A program made the position numbers and the translations under genes. Under the pieces are notes generated by a model. That model was given only the letters and a program-made list of their open reading frames with translations, was not told the origin of the DNA and ran no database searches. A DNA stretch of 64,000 bases from Xanthostigma xanthostigma (Eukaryota; Arthropoda; Insecta; Raphidioptera; Raphidiidae): assembly GCA_963575645.1 (NCBI GenBank), contig OY754475.1:8990001-9054000 (forward strand), read 5' to 3'. Numbering within the stretch: position 1 is the first letter of the stretch; each line of letters begins with the position of its first letter. Below are positions 9,440-20,990 of the stretch, in pieces.

Positions 9440-10060
9440 TTTACTGGCCTATCCAGTCTTTCAATATTATAATATAAAGAGGTAAAGTTTGTAAGTTTGG
9501 ATGTAGGAGGTAATCTCCGAAACTACTCATTCGATTTCAAAATTTTTTCCATCAATATTCAGAATATACCCTCAGGATGTACATAAGCTATATATTATAA
9601 AGAATGATCCAGACCTGAATGTTATAGTGCAAATAGACTTACCTTTGTGAAATAAAGCTATTTTGCCTATAAGAACCCATTTGCCCCTAATAGTCGTGTA
9701 GCATGTAAAAACTGCTTGTCTGCGTGAAAATAATGCTGTAAGTATATGCAGATTGCATTTTCTTATGGGAGAATGATCCAAACCTGAATGTTATAGTGTA
9801 AATAGACTAACCATTATGAACCAAAGCTATTTTGCCTATAAGAACCCATTTGCCCCTAATTGTCGTGTAGCATGTAAAAACTGCTTGTCTGCGTGAAAAT
9901 AATGCTATATATGCAGATTGCATTTTCTTATGGGAGAATGATTCAAACCTGAATGTTATAGTGTAAATAGACTAACCTTTGTGAAGTAAAGCTATTTTGC
10001 CTATAAGAACCTATATTAAAATAAAAGCCCTTTTCGTGGAGACCAATTCACTTAAGCTTA
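9440..10060 (+). mobile_element. RTE-like tail split by a tandem array
   Basis: The outer parts match the uninterrupted copy at 58,893-59,127: ATAAAGAGGTAAAGTTTGTA, then ACTACTCATTCGATTTCAAA, ATATACCCTCAGGATG, then AAAATAAAAGCCCTTTTCGT. The array at 9601-10,010 sits between the two halves. The terminal part of the same type of repeat is seen again at 11,700-11,830. Confidence 0.6.
9601..10010. repeat. Tandem array, ~165-169 bp unit
   Basis: Two full units and a partial third begin AGAATGATCCAGACCTGAAT at 9601, 9770 and 9935. Units contain CTATTTTGCCTATAAGAACC and AAAACTGCTTGTCTGCGTGA. The few substitutions between units suggest recent amplification. Confidence 0.85.
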
Positions 10061-10489
10061 CCAAAAATCTGACATAACTAAATTGACTTTGTGACCAGAT
10101 ATTTAAGCGATATTATGCTGGAAAAAAATTAGCAAGTTTTTTTGATATAATTTAATTATAAAATTCATAACATAAGCCCCGATGCTTAAATTATCAAAGA
10201 GGTTTTTTTTAATATATGAAAACAAAGCATTTTTAAAGGTTGATGGCCTTTCTCTCGTATTATACATGAAAGGAAATGTCAATTAAATGAAAAATCAGAA
10301 AAATATAAACTGCGCCTGATGCGTTCAGATTCAATTTTAGTATTTTAAGGTATCAAAAAAAAATTTAATTAATTAACCGATTCAAGGTGACCACAACGAA
10401 ATCCTGACTGAATTTTTTCCTCGACTGTTTTGTCATTCTCGTAAAGTAGAAATGCAGTATGTGAATTGTTTTTTTTTTTAAATAATTAC
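10061..10489. other. Unassigned AT-rich spacer
   Basis: Nothing recognised. Confidence 0.4.
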
Positions 10490-10800
10490 CTAGCGGTCCG
10501 TCCCCGGTTTCACCCGGGTGCGATAGATATAATGTATTTCGTTTGTGGCCCGGCGTCTGAACTAATTAGCTTTCAGCAAACTCTACCAGATTTGTTTCTG
10601 AACTTATAGTTTTGAGCGAAATCTATCAGATGTCGCAGGGTACTAAAACAGTTTTTTTTGTTTGCTTCTGAACTAATAGCTATGAGTAAATTCTATCAGA
10701 TGTCGCTGCATGTTACTAAAACAGTTTTTTTTTTAGAAAACATCGTAATTTTGTACAAAATACTTAATAAAAACTATCCTATAGTCTAGATTGGATCAAG
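10490..10800 (+). repeat. CCCGGTTTCACCCGGG repeat with internal direct repeats
   Basis: Related to 17,515-18,125. It has the head CCTAGCGGTCCG..GGTTTCACCCGGGTGCGAT, then repeated TCTGAACTAATAGCTTTGAG / ATTCTATCAGATGTCGC units and ACTAAAACAGTTTTTTTT. Likely a non-LTR-associated repeat. No coding. Confidence 0.55.
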
Positions 10801-11100
10801 CAAAACACATTTACCATTCCTTACTGATGAAAAACTAAAGCTAAATGCTCAGATTTTCTTTTAAATGCCGTATTCGAGTCAACTTCTTACATTTCTATTC
10901 CGTTCGAGAGACGTCTTAATGGGCGTACGACACGGTTACCGTTTTCCTGTATTTATAACTGATTGGGAAGGAGATTACAGGAAATGACACGAAGATTTAT
11001 CCCGGAAATGAACAAGTTATTACACAAGTTATTTTAGTTGCAATGAAGAGGAACATAATTAAAATCGATATCCAAAAATAATACTGCTCTCAAGTAGTGA
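10801..11100. other. Unassigned spacer
   Basis: No gene recognised. It abuts a short hAT-terminus fragment (TAGTGATGTGTCGCTCCTGA, 11,095-11,128) into which the Penelope fragment is joined. Confidence 0.4.
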
Positions 11101-11130
11101 TGTGTCGCTCCTGAGCGAGTCGTTCATAGT

Positions 11131-11408
11131 AATATTGGACAAACTAAAAGAGCTCTTAAAAAAAGAATAAAAGAGCACCAAAATAACCATAAATTACTCC
11201 CGGATAAACAGAACGTTATAACTAAACACAAATTTGAACACGACCACAAAATTAATTGGGATAGTATAAAAATTTTAGATAATGAAACAAATACCTATCT
11301 TTAAAAAATATTTCAGAAATGTTATATATAAAATCAAATGAAAACTCTCTCAATGCTCAATTAGATACGGAAAATTTAAGTAATATGTATAATATTATTT
11401 TGAAATAA
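11131..11408 (+). pseudogene. Penelope GIY-YIG endonuclease C-terminus
   Basis: The reading starts NIGQTKRALKKRIKEHQNNH, which corresponds to the Y(I/V)GQTKR-L-RI-EH part of the GIY-YIG nuclease. It then continues with ITKHKFEHDHKINWDSIKIL and stops at 11,302. A shift of frame then restores SEMLYIKSNENSLNAQLDTE and NLSNMYNIILK up to a TAA at 11,406-11,408, the expected end of the protein. The GIY and YIG motifs themselves and all of the reverse transcriptase are missing on the 5' side, and one frameshift lies near 11,302-11,312. In active elements the nuclease nicks target DNA for insertion. This copy is dead. Confidence 0.85.
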
Positions 11409-11567
11409 TTTTTGTTTTTAATGAATTTTTTCTTTCTTTTTAGGTATACCTACGTACAATCATATCCATGACTACTTATTAAAAATTATTTGTTATTATT
11501 TTTTCAATTTTGAATATCAATTAGAAACTAATTAATTATTAATCAATTTTTATATTTTTTAGATCAG

Positions 11568-11608
11568 TTCTGAAGAAGATCTAAATCCGGACCGAAACGT
11601 TAATGTAT
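11568..11608 (+). ncRNA. Hammerhead-ribozyme-like core (Penelope copy A)
   Basis: CTGAAGA (11,570-11,576) matches the CUGANGA box. A weakened stem II follows (GATCT against GGACC around loop AAATCC), then GAAA (11,594-11,597), then ACGT-TA-ATGT able to pair as stem III followed by A. Penelope-like elements are known to carry hammerhead motifs in their terminal repeats. Stem I is not convincing here, so activity is not claimed. Confidence 0.45.
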
Positions 11609-11699
11609 TAATTACTATTTTTTGTTAATATATTTGTCTGAAAAATTGGTCGATAATTTTATTTATTGAAGATTTCTAATCAGACGTTAATCAAAGATT

Positions 11700-11830
11700 T
11701 GTATATATTATCGCGTTAAAATAAAAGCACTTTTAGAAGTTTTAGTGGAGACCAACTTTACAACGTAAGTCAACGAAAAAACGGTGGCAATCTACAAATT
11801 CGGGCGACGCCAGACCGGGCCGTTAGTTTG
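11700..11830 (+). repeat. RTE-like repeat terminus
   Basis: ATATTATCGCGTTAAAATAA, GAGACCAACTTTACAACGTA and GGCAATCTACAAATTCGGGC match the end of the copy at 58,893-59,127. It directly follows the Penelope 3' end, so the Penelope copy may have been inserted in it. Confidence 0.6.
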
Positions 11831-12131
11831 TCGATAAAACGGAAATCGAAACATCGTTCTTGCTTTCTATGGCGGGAAAATATAAATTATTACACGCTTG
11901 ATATTGTAAAGGCATTATTATTTCAGACATTATTGGGAATCGTCCTGTTTTTCCGTTTATATTTCGAATCATTAATTTTGAAGTATTTAAATACTTAAAT
12001 TTTAATTAAAATTTGTTTACTGCTTTAACATACAGTAACATGTTGAAAAGTCATAATGCGTTTAACTTGCCGTCTGCAAACGAAATTAAAACCATCGTAA
12101 ACAGCTAGGTTGTCAGATAATAGTCGCGTAT
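11831..12131. other. Unassigned spacer
   Basis: Nothing recognised. Confidence 0.4.
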
Positions 12132-12654
12132 CAGGGTTGCCAACTTGGGGGTTTACCCCCTAAATTTGTGGGGATAAATTGTAGAATGGGATTTTTTTAG
12201 GGCCCTAATATTTAAGGGGTAATTTTTGGGACACAAAAAAAAAACTTAAAATGTTTCTATCAGGCATTAGATTAATTACAAAACCGACTCATTGTTACTT
12301 ATTTGTTAAATATCTGTTTACTAAGTAGTAACCTAAGTCCTAAAATATAATTATGTAGTATTATAATAACATCATGACGTGATGCTCGGTTTCTTTCAAG
12401 TCGTCAAAGCGAATAACTTTGTTGACGATAAGTTAACAATGAATTTCGATTATTGGAACTGTAGAACAATCATTTTTTATTTATTGTTAACTTATCTTCA
12501 ACAAAGTTTACTGTTTTGACGAAGGTATTCACTATTCTTAAATTATTAATATAAATTGATAGAAAAAAAAAATCAAAGTAATTAGGTAAATTATTTTTTT
12601 AGGGGATTTTCAACTTGTGGTTGGGGGAAAGATTTTTAGGAGTTGGCAACCTTG
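12132..12654. mobile_element. hAT-type MITE
   Basis: Ends CAGGGTTGCCAACTT and CAAGGTTGCCAACTC (read inward) with flanking 8-bp TCGCGTAT / TCGTCTAT, six of eight identical. No transposase. An internal hairpin pairs AACTTTGTTGACGATAAGTT (near 12,416) with AACTTATCTTCAACAAAGTT (near 12,488). Confidence 0.75.
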
Positions 12655-12662
12655 TCGTCTAT

Positions 12663-14218
12663 GAGATTTGTCTCTGAGACCTACGAATCACAGCATAGAT
12701 TAAACATTGCCCTTCGAAAAAATTCCTAGAATCTAGATTTAAGTAAGAACCTTGTGTCTAAATGAAATGTCAAAAGTCCGATGATCTGAGTGCCGTTAAA
12801 ATAAAAAAAAAACGGTTTTTCGTGAATATCTCGTTAAATATCACTTTTATAGAAAAAATCATAATTGCCAAATTTGTAGCCTAGGCAAATTCCTACAGAA
12901 AAGATATTGACTTCTATTCGCCAAGAGTGACCGCTTTGGAGTCTTGGAGATAATTAGAATTCATCGTGTTCATGTTAAAATCTATTTTCGAAAGTCAGTG
13001 AGTGAGTACGGTGTACCTTTATAACATACGTTGGCGTATGTATTTACATATAAACGCTACATTGGACACAAAATTAAAATTGGCCGGGATTTGAAAAGGC
13101 TTTTTTCACCAATAGCGAATAAAGCAGTAAATATCTGTAATGATATCAGTTCAATTAAAATAGTGTATCGCTTGCACATAAAAATAAACACAATATGTAA
13201 CCCCTTTACAAATATATAGAGTGGCACAAAACAAGTACAACACATACCTATTGTCCTCTAACAATTCTTTTACAATTCACAAAGCCACTATTTTAATATT
13301 AGAAAAATTGAGCAAAAAAAAAAAACGGTGAAGTACTATTATACATTTATATTATAAACCACTGAACCGATTTTGATGTCGCAAGGGCGTAGATATTTTT
13401 TATGGAGGGGGGGAGGGGTAAAGCAATAGAATACTCACGAAGAAAGGTGTCAAGCAAAATATTAATTCCCAAACTAATTTTAAAAATTCTTTTTCAAAAA
13501 GTATTTCCAAATTTTATTTTTTAGCCTGCAGGTATTCGTTTATTTTCAGTGTTATTTTTTTTTATTTTTATGATTCTGGGGACGGTAATTACCCCCTTTA
13601 CCCCCCATATCTTCGCCCTTGATTAGTCTTTAAGTTTATTCAACCCACGACTCAAGGTCAAATAGTTTTTATATAGTCTTGGGCACATCAATAAAGTACA
13701 AAAATTCATTATAGTAAGGTACCAAAATTTAAGGGGTCAGTACGTTTAGCACAAATGGAGCGGCAAGGCAATGAAATAATGTAAAACATAGTACTCGTTC
13801 CATGCATATTAACTATGCAGCTTGTATTACATTGTAAAGTATAAGTGTATGACTCACTCCTTAAATTTTAGTTGACGCTTCTTTTTTCAATTTATTTCCA
13901 ATTTACTCGCTCGCTCAAAAAAGAAATTAAAACAGTAATCATACTAAATAGAGTCTTCATAAAGAAACGAAATCGATAAAAAAAGAAAAGAGAGCCGCAC
14001 TTTCATTCGCGAATTCGAACTTAAGAGGCTTAAGCTTAGAGTCGCCCGAAGTGGAGAAGTATTTCGAATATTATAAACTAAATTTTTCAGTTGAATTGTT
14101 TAATTATTAAAAGATAGTTTTTTTTAAAGATTTGTGAGCATCCTAATTGAAAAATAAAATGTCAAGTTAGGTGCAGTGATACGAAACCACAAACGTTAAA
14201 ATATTTTTGTTTTTTGAA
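12663..14218. other. Unassigned AT-rich spacer
   Basis: No coding segment, RNA gene or repeat family recognised. A G-rich tract near 13,404-13,420 and a C-rich tract near 13,592-13,606 are the only compositional features. Confidence 0.4.
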
Positions 14219-14642
14219 TATAATAATAATAATAATGCGTTTAACGTCCGTTTCTCGACTTCATGTCATAGGTAACAAACGCTATTCGCACCATTACTAT
14301 TTTTCCATGTATCACACTTCCCGTTATTTTCTACATTTTTAAACTTCCACTTAATTAATAGCAATGGGCGAATGAAGGAATTTTAGGACATCAAGATAAG
14401 GTAGACGATTTTTGAGCATAGGAGTTTGGCCATGGCCTTGAATATGGAACCACCTCGATATTTATCTAGAATTATTGAGGGAAACCATGGAAAACCTCAA
14501 CAAGACAACCCGGTACAGGTATTACCGTTCTCGGCGAGAGGCAGCTGGAAAAAGTCCCCAGCCACATCTGCCCCCGCCGGGATACGAACCCGGTACCTCC
14601 CGGATGCGAGTCTAGAGCTCTTACTACTACGTTATACACCGC
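14219..14642 (-). mobile_element. tRNA-derived SINE, copy S2
   Basis: On the plus strand it starts with the (ATA)n tail and GTTTAACGTCCGTTTCTCGA, runs back through the conserved CCATGG body, and ends at the tRNA-related head with B-box complement GATACGAACCCGG and GAATGCGAGTCTAGAGCTC-like head sequence. Nearly full length. Confidence 0.82.
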
Positions 14643-14879
14643 GAATGCTTTGTTTCTCCTTGTAAAGATATCTAAACTCAGTTCGTGGTGGTTTTTGCAA
14701 TAATTCTGTATCGATATGAAACCACAGTTAACGCGAGTGGTTGATTTACGATTTCATAATCCCATTTACCAGTCGTTAAATCAGTAACTCATCAGAGGCG
14801 GCAGTGAACGGTTAGACAACTGAATAACTCTTATAAAATATAACAGACGCCATCCGCCCCATGCATTACTAGGTACATT
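14643..14879. other. Unassigned spacer
   Basis: Nothing recognised. Confidence 0.35.
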
Positions 14880-15123
14880 TCAATAATTCCAGATAAATAT
14901 CGAGATGATTCCTTATTCAAGGCCATGGCCGATTACCTCTCAAACTCGTGCGCTCAAAATTTTCCTACCTTATCCTAATGTTCTAAAGTTCCTTCATTCC
15001 GCCCACTGCTATTAGTTAAGTGGAAGTTTAAAGATGTAGAAAATAACGGGAAGTGTGATAGATGGAAAATAGTAATGGTGCGAATGGAAAGTCGAAAAAC
15101 GAACGTTAAACCTATTAATTATT
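14880..15123 (+). mobile_element. tRNA-derived SINE, copy S3, 5'-truncated
   Basis: It begins within the body (CAATAATTCCAGATAAATAT) and ends AAAACGAACGTTAAACCTAT then ATTATT. The tail abuts the twin repeat copy 2. Confidence 0.75.
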
Positions 15124-15700
15124 ACTAGTGTGACCTGTGCGAATTATTCGCACTAAATAAGTATAATAATTATCACTTTACAAATTTATTTTTTAAATAT
15201 GATTGCAGGTATTCAATTCGTTTCTAATTTTGCACACTGCTTATAACGTTCTTCTTTTTGTTGTATTACAATATGAAGCTCAGATGACAGATCGAAGAAA
15301 TATTTTACTAAAATTGTCATATAGAGCTAAGCCGTCAGATGGCATCATGCAGCATTACTGTGACGTTGTTCAGCGTTGCTCGCTGTTTCAAAATTATAGT
15401 CGTCAGATGGCAGTATGCAGGATTGTATCTTATGTATTACAATATGAAGGTCAGATGACAGATCGAAGTGTTGACGTTGTTTCAAAATTAAAACCGTCAG
15501 ATGGCAGACGTTGTTCAGCGTTTGCTGTATTTTAAATAATTTACAAAAACAAAAGCAATAATACATTTTTTAGTTGTCGATGTCAGTAGAGCAAGCAATT
15601 ATCTGTAAAATGATATATAATTTATGTGGAGAAATTGTGAGTTTTTTTCTAAAAAGGGAGGCAAACATGTTTAACCTTAGCGTATTAATATATATGATTG
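15124..15700 (+). repeat. Twin repeat, copy 2
   Basis: Nearly identical to 7098-7691, including the GTGCGAATTATTCGCAC palindrome and the repeated GTCAGATGGCAG motifs, with small internal indels. Its start lies exactly at the SINE S3 tail. Open frames inside it differ between the two copies, so they are not genes. Confidence 0.65.
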
Positions 15701-17514
15701 CAATTTTTTTGAACAATGTTCATTTGACATGGTGTTTAACAGAGCTTGGGACGATAGACGGCGCTCTCCTCAAGCGCTCAGCGAATAATATAATTATTAA
15801 AACTATGTGACCCTAAAATTGGAAACGAACGCCATTGGCTAGTAATAATATTCCACATGTGTGGAGCGTAGGTAATCATGCACTTTGTACATCCATACGC
15901 CACCACAGCCAGTCGTATCAAAAAGCAATTTGTACAACATTTGCCACGTTAAATTCATTTGCCATTTTAACACAGGATATTAAATTAATAATAATAAAAT
16001 GTGATGTTGAAATCATTTATTGCTCTGACTCATATTCGAGTCACAAAAAAAGTCTATACGAGGTGTGACAAGAAATAGGGATTTGATATTAACGTCAGTA
16101 AAAAAGTCCGCATTATACAGCGTGTTCCAAAAAACAGTTGCGAATTTGTGGAGTTAGAAATGCTTTCCCAAAAGAACGTGAGGTTCGCATAGTAGTCGCG
16201 TCAATGGAGCCTTTTACTTCGAACTTCGCAAGAACAGCTCCGATTTTGATGATTTTTTTTTTAAATCTTGTTTTTATATATTATTGAAAATCAGAAACAT
16301 TTTAGGGAGGGGAACGAACTATTTATATAATTATATTGTTTAAGGGGCTAGAGGTAGTCAGAGGCATGAAAAATTTTTTAATATTTTTTTTTCGACAAAA
16401 TTTAATTTATCTTATAAAGCTAATAATATTTCAACTTGACTTCACTAAATTAAAAAAAATTTTTTTTTTGACGAAGTTATAGCCATATTCTGTTGGACCC
16501 CTCTCACAAGTAGGTAATGCTTTGCGGTGACCATCATTTGTGGTGGTTCGTCCAAAATCAATAAAACAAAAAAAAAGTCTTTAGTTTAATAGTAAATCTA
16601 AGACTTAATCGAATATTTTCTTTTTTTTTTAATTAATAAAATGGCGGCTTCTAAAAGCTTACACCCGAATTTGCAAGGATAGATTGTTATAAAAGTCGAA
16701 GTTTTCAACAAAAACAAAAATCCTTCAATCAAGTCCTAGTTTTTTTTGCTTTCAATAAGTTATAAAAATTTCATTTAAATCCATCGAGTGGTTCTTGAAT
16801 TTCAGTGGTCACCGACTTCGAAAACATAGTTTCGAGAAAAACGCGTTTAAAGTTTTAGTTTTGCCTATACATCGAGTCATCTAATCCTGGGACATATAAT
16901 AATTATCTCGGAAACTATTCACCCAATTCACTTAAAAATTTTAGGGAACATTTTCTAAACATCATACTACAAGAAAATGCAAAAAAAAGAAATCATTTTT
17001 TTCAAAATCTTGACTAGCCCTATCCCCTTAAACAATATTTATGCTATTTATGTAAAAAATTTTTTTTTCATACGATATTCATTCAAAACATAACTACATG
17101 CATTTATAAGTATAGGCGCTTCCAGCTAAAGCTTGGGTCGCGCCTAAAAACTGTAAAAATGTTCATAGCGCTGCATTCGACTGGAAATTTGGAAAAAAAA
17201 AGTTTTATTAGTTTCTTCAGGTCTTTCAGAGATTTCATTGACCGTTCTCCATTCAGTAGAGTTCGGTTACATTCCATAACTGATTTTACAATAGGATATA
17301 ACAAAGTTATAGGTGGCTTGCTTTCAGTCTATTATTATTCATATCTGTAGAAGATACCTACATAGCAATATATAGACGATCCAAAATGTGCCAGAATTGG
17401 TATCTGATTAAGATTAACCATTCCTTGCGCGCACGGAGGAGTTCATACGGAGAAGGACTCGAGAAAGATAAAATTTATGTATTTATGTGAATTGTTTTTT
17501 TTTTTAATAATTAC
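15701..17514. other. AT-rich repeat remnants, no gene
   Basis: Contains a possible one-sided mariner terminus (ACGAGGTGTGACAAGAAATA at 16,058) and a segment at 16,790-16,870 shared with the window start. No protein is recognised. The many homopolymer runs point to old, mutated repeats. Confidence 0.4.
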
Positions 17515-18125
17515 CTAGCGGTCCGTCCCGGTTTCACCCGGGTGCGATAGATATAATTCTGCAAAATGTATTTCGTTTGCGGCCCGACATCTGAACTAAT
17601 AGCTTTGAGCAAATTCTACCAGATTTACTTCTGAATTGATAGCATTGAGCGAATTCTAACAGATTTGCTTCTGAACTAATAATGGGTTTAGAGTTTGTTT
17701 TATATATAATGCAATAGCCGCTCGTCCCGGTTTTACCCGGGTGCAATAGATATAATTCTGCAAAATGTATTTCGTTTGCGGCCCGGCATCTGAACTAATA
17801 GCTTTGAGCATGTTCTACCAGATTTACTTCTGAATTAATAGCTTTGAGCGAATTCTAACAGATGTCGCTACATAGTACTAAAATAGTTTTTTTTTTGTTT
17901 GCTTCTGAACTCATAGCTTTGAGCAAATTCTATCAGACGTCGTTACATGTTACTAAAACAGTTTTTTTGAGAAAACGCCGTAATTTTGTACAAAATATTT
18001 AATAGAAACTATCCTATAACGTAAGTTGCACCAAACAAGACACATTTACAAATTTTCATTATAATCGGTTCATTGGTTTCGGAGATTAGCGCGGCCAAAA
18101 TTGTGACACGAGAATTTTATATGTA
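17515..18125 (+). repeat. CCCGGTTTCACCCGGG repeat with 199-bp duplication
   Basis: Related to 10,490-10,800. The block CGTCCCGGTTTCACCCGGGT..ATATAATTCTGCAAAATG..TCTGAACTAATAGC occurs twice, 199 bp apart (17,551 and 17,750). The 3' part AATCGGTTCATTGGTTTCGG and ATTAGCGCGGCCAAAATTGT, then GACACGAGAATTTTATAT, resembles non-LTR 3' tails. Confidence 0.65.
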
Positions 18126-18725
18126 TGTTACAAATACATTAAATTAAACATACGTTCTTAGACTGTAAAAACTATTCATTGTTTACGTTCATACACTGTA
18201 AAAAATCGAATTTCGACCACAGACTTGGTCGCTGGTTAATTTAGTTGCATGACATTTTTTTTTAACATTCATGTAGGTATATAAAAAATATTAGCTCTTT
18301 ATAAAGTGCCAGAAATTTTGCAATACTGTTAGTATTTGCGTTTATGATACGGAAAATAGCAAACGTTTTCTGAGCCAGCCTGTACAGTTCGCCTGTGTAT
18401 TGGAGCGTTAAATCGTTGAGTTTAATTTAGCGGCCCGGTAAATGTGCGTTACTGTATCAACCGGCCTCTGTCCCAAGGTCTTTTATCTCACATAATCCTC
18501 AGTTACACTGTTATGTCTTGAACTCGTCGATGCGTATATACAGGGTCCGTTCATTAGTATTCGTTTTACGAATCCTTGGAACAGGATTACAGGAAAACTA
18601 AATCAAACTGACAATTAACACGTGCAACTCCCGACGAAACTTTTAGGCTAGTTTTATCCTTATGTAATCTTATGACAAATTTATATTAATTTATAGAGAA
18701 ATAAATATAGTTTAAAAAAAAAAAC
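18126..18725. other. Unassigned spacer
   Basis: Nothing recognised. Confidence 0.4.
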
Positions 18726-18967
18726 TAAAAAACACGCTTTATATCGAACTAAAAAGTAAAAAATATTTTTTTAAAATAAGCTTAAAACAATAATGAATAA
18801 AAAATACTAGTATTATTGTGAAAAAAGCGTGAGGCGCTCGATGTACGAAAATGTGGAACAAAGCGCCCCACGCTTTTTTCACAATAATACTAGTATTTTT
18901 TATTCATTATTGTTTTAAGCTTATTTAAAAAAAATATTTTTTACTTTTTAGTTCGATTTATTGTCAA
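18726..18967. repeat. Long palindrome P2
   Basis: Two ~100-bp arms, almost perfectly complementary over ACTAGTATTATTGTGAAAAA and TTTTTCACAATAATACTAGT and beyond, with a loop of about 24 bp. The GAACTAAAAAGT / ACTTTTTAGTTC block and the GAGGCGCT / GCGCCCC centre are shared with P1. The tRNA-Leu-like sequence lies 36 bp away, with P2 on its 3' side. Confidence 0.88.
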
Positions 18968-19002
18968 AAATTTTTCCGAAAAAAAAATTTTTTTTTCGGC
19001 GT

Positions 19003-19092
19003 GGACAGGATTAGAAACCACGACCCGTGATTCCGAGAGTTGACGTCAGCGAAGACCCGTGCTTTAGACCGCACGGCTAACCCGAAGTCATC
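19003..19092 (-). tRNA. Class II (Leu-like) tRNA pseudogene
   Basis: On the minus strand: A-box-like TTAGCCGTGCGGTCTAAAGC, a long variable-arm region, then a degraded B-box GTGGTTTCTAATCC. The GCGGTCTAA D-loop is characteristic of tRNA-Leu. The B-box deviates and the anticodon is uncertain, so this is a relic or an element head rather than a working gene. Confidence 0.5.
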
Positions 19093-19947
19093 ATAACGTG
19101 CAGTGCAAGTATATAAAACTTTCGCCCAGTGTGGTGTATACTATTTTTCTTCTTCATACCTCGGTCGTAAGTACGCTTATTAAATACATTAATTAATTAC
19201 ATAAAAACACAGATAAATTTCAAGCAAGCAACTTTGAGGTTATACGTAAAAAAACGAATGACAGCTGTTCGCGACTATTAGCTAAAATGTAATAGGGTTG
19301 CTATGGAAACGACATCTAAATAACAGTTGATCGGTTATTTTTTTTTTACTGCCGCTCGAACGAACGTACTTCCCGCATCAGTGCGTGTAATTCCCACCAA
19401 TGCGTAAATGTTAGACTTTCTGCATTACAATTGATGCCGGAAGTATGTACTTTCGATCGAGGTATGAAAAAAAAAATGTTGTTTGAAGTACAAGTTACTG
19501 ATAGTAAATACAGAGTTGCATAATAATTAATACTTACAAATAAAGGATAAAAAAAGGCAAGAAAACCCACATACGTTGTTTTGTTTTTCTGTCACGGATC
19601 TAGTATAGCTCTGACAGCAGAATATAGCTCACAGAATAATGGCGAGGCGAGTGCAAGGATTTAACCAGATGACTGGAGGGTATTTGCAACCAATTACATG
19701 TCTTACAACACACAATCATTACACTGTTAATGGATTATTAATTTAAACTTGTATCTTGCGACGGCCGCAACTTGCACTCGCCTCAGCGGTCGCCAAAATG
19801 TTTTGTTTGCGGAAGTCGAAGCTGTGCGCTCAAAGAATACCGTATTAAAGTTTATCTGTCTGTACGAATATTAAAAAATTTTTAGTAGTAGGCAGATTGG
19901 CATCGTTTAGAGAAGAAGTGTCATTTCAGCGAACAAACGAATTTGGG
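19093..19947. other. Unassigned spacer
   Basis: No gene recognised. 19,740-19,830 is relatively GC-rich without an identifiable frame. Confidence 0.4.
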
Positions 19948-20362
19948 GTCGGACGTAGTGATGAGACTCGCATTCGGGAGGTACCGGGTTCGAATCCCGA
20001 CGGGGACAGATGTGTGGCTGGAACATTTTCCTGCTGCCTCTCACCGAGAAACGGTAATTCCGGTACTGACCAACTTGTTGAAGTTTTCCATGGTTTCCCT
20101 CAATAATTCCAGATAAATAGGGAGATGGTACCTTATTCAAGACCATGGCTGATTACCTGTCAAGCTACTCAGCTACCTTATCCTAATATTCTAAAATTCC
20201 TTAATTCGCCCACTGATAATAAGTAATTAGTAGAAGTTGGAAAATGTAGAATAAATGTAGAACGGGAGGTATGTGGTAGATGGAAAATAGTAATAGTGCG
20301 AATGGCGGCTGTTATAACATAAAGTCGAGAAACGGACGTTAAACGCATTATTATTATTATAG
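19948..20362 (+). mobile_element. tRNA-derived SINE, copy S4
   Basis: The head carries GACGTAGTGATGAGACTCGC then B-box GGGTTCGAATCCC. The full body and an (ATT)n tail follow. This is the most complete plus-strand copy. Confidence 0.85.
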
Positions 20363-20369
20363 TATATAG

Positions 20370-20990
20370 TCATTTAAGTGTTCATCGCTAGTCTAAAAAC
20401 CATAAAAAATTCTAGCCAATTGGGCGATGGGACCATTCCAACTTCAAAAATATTGACATTTGATATAGTGTAATAAAGAAAATAAACTTTCTGAAATTTT
20501 GTGAGTGGACGCGGGTAATCGCTAGTATTTAGTGATATTTTGTTCCATAATTTGTTCACAATTTGTTCCATATGTCATGTAAAAATTAATCAAAGAAAAA
20601 CTAGTTTATTTCTGACAGATCTACAAAACAGAAGATAGCTGATTTTTTTTTATTTTCAAAATATTTCCGAAACTATAAAGCTTAGAAAAGATTTTTTAAC
20701 GAAACTTTCGTGCAAAAATAAATAGAATAATAAGCCGTTATGAAAAGTATACCATTATTATATAAAAAAAATACACTGTTATAGCATATATCTTTTCTGC
20801 GCATGCCTCGATTTTCCCCAAAAATAAGAGGGTTCTTCATATTTCCGTATCAAACATCTTCCAAAATTTGGTTTCATTCCGTTCATCCGTTTGACCTGTA
20901 TCGTGCTCACAGATTAACAGACTAACGGACTAACAGACGCACAGTTTTTCCAAAAATATTTTTTTGGATTCAGGAGACCTCAAAAATGAA
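20370..20990 (-). repeat. Dispersed repeat family B
   Basis: Shares GCCAATTGGGCGATGGGACC, AAAATATTTCCGAAACTATA, GAAAAGTATACCATTATTAT and CCGTTTGACCTGTATCGTG with copies at 27.4, 30.0, 30.8, 37.8, 38.7 and 57.4 kb, in both orientations. The CGCGGGTAATCGCTAGTATT end and recurrent truncation suggest a LINE 3' region. No protein is visible. Confidence 0.6.

Larger units (their letters stand above)
11131..11692 (+). mobile_element. Penelope-like element, 5'-truncated copy
   Basis: The last part of the element: a GIY-YIG endonuclease remnant, a short AT-rich 3' region, a hammerhead-like core near 11,570, and the terminus GTCTGAAAAATTGGTCGAT..GACGTTAATCAAAGATT. The same terminus begins and ends the two short palindromic elements at 21,957 and 25,903, which fixes the family's 3' end. 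Penelope-like elements combine a reverse transcriptase with a GIY-YIG nuclease; the reverse transcriptase is lost here. Confidence 0.85.

Noticed and set aside
14426-14665. 79-codon frame with a TRYLP motif, and similar frames at 19,907 and 49,739
   Set aside because: All are readings through the same SINE family.
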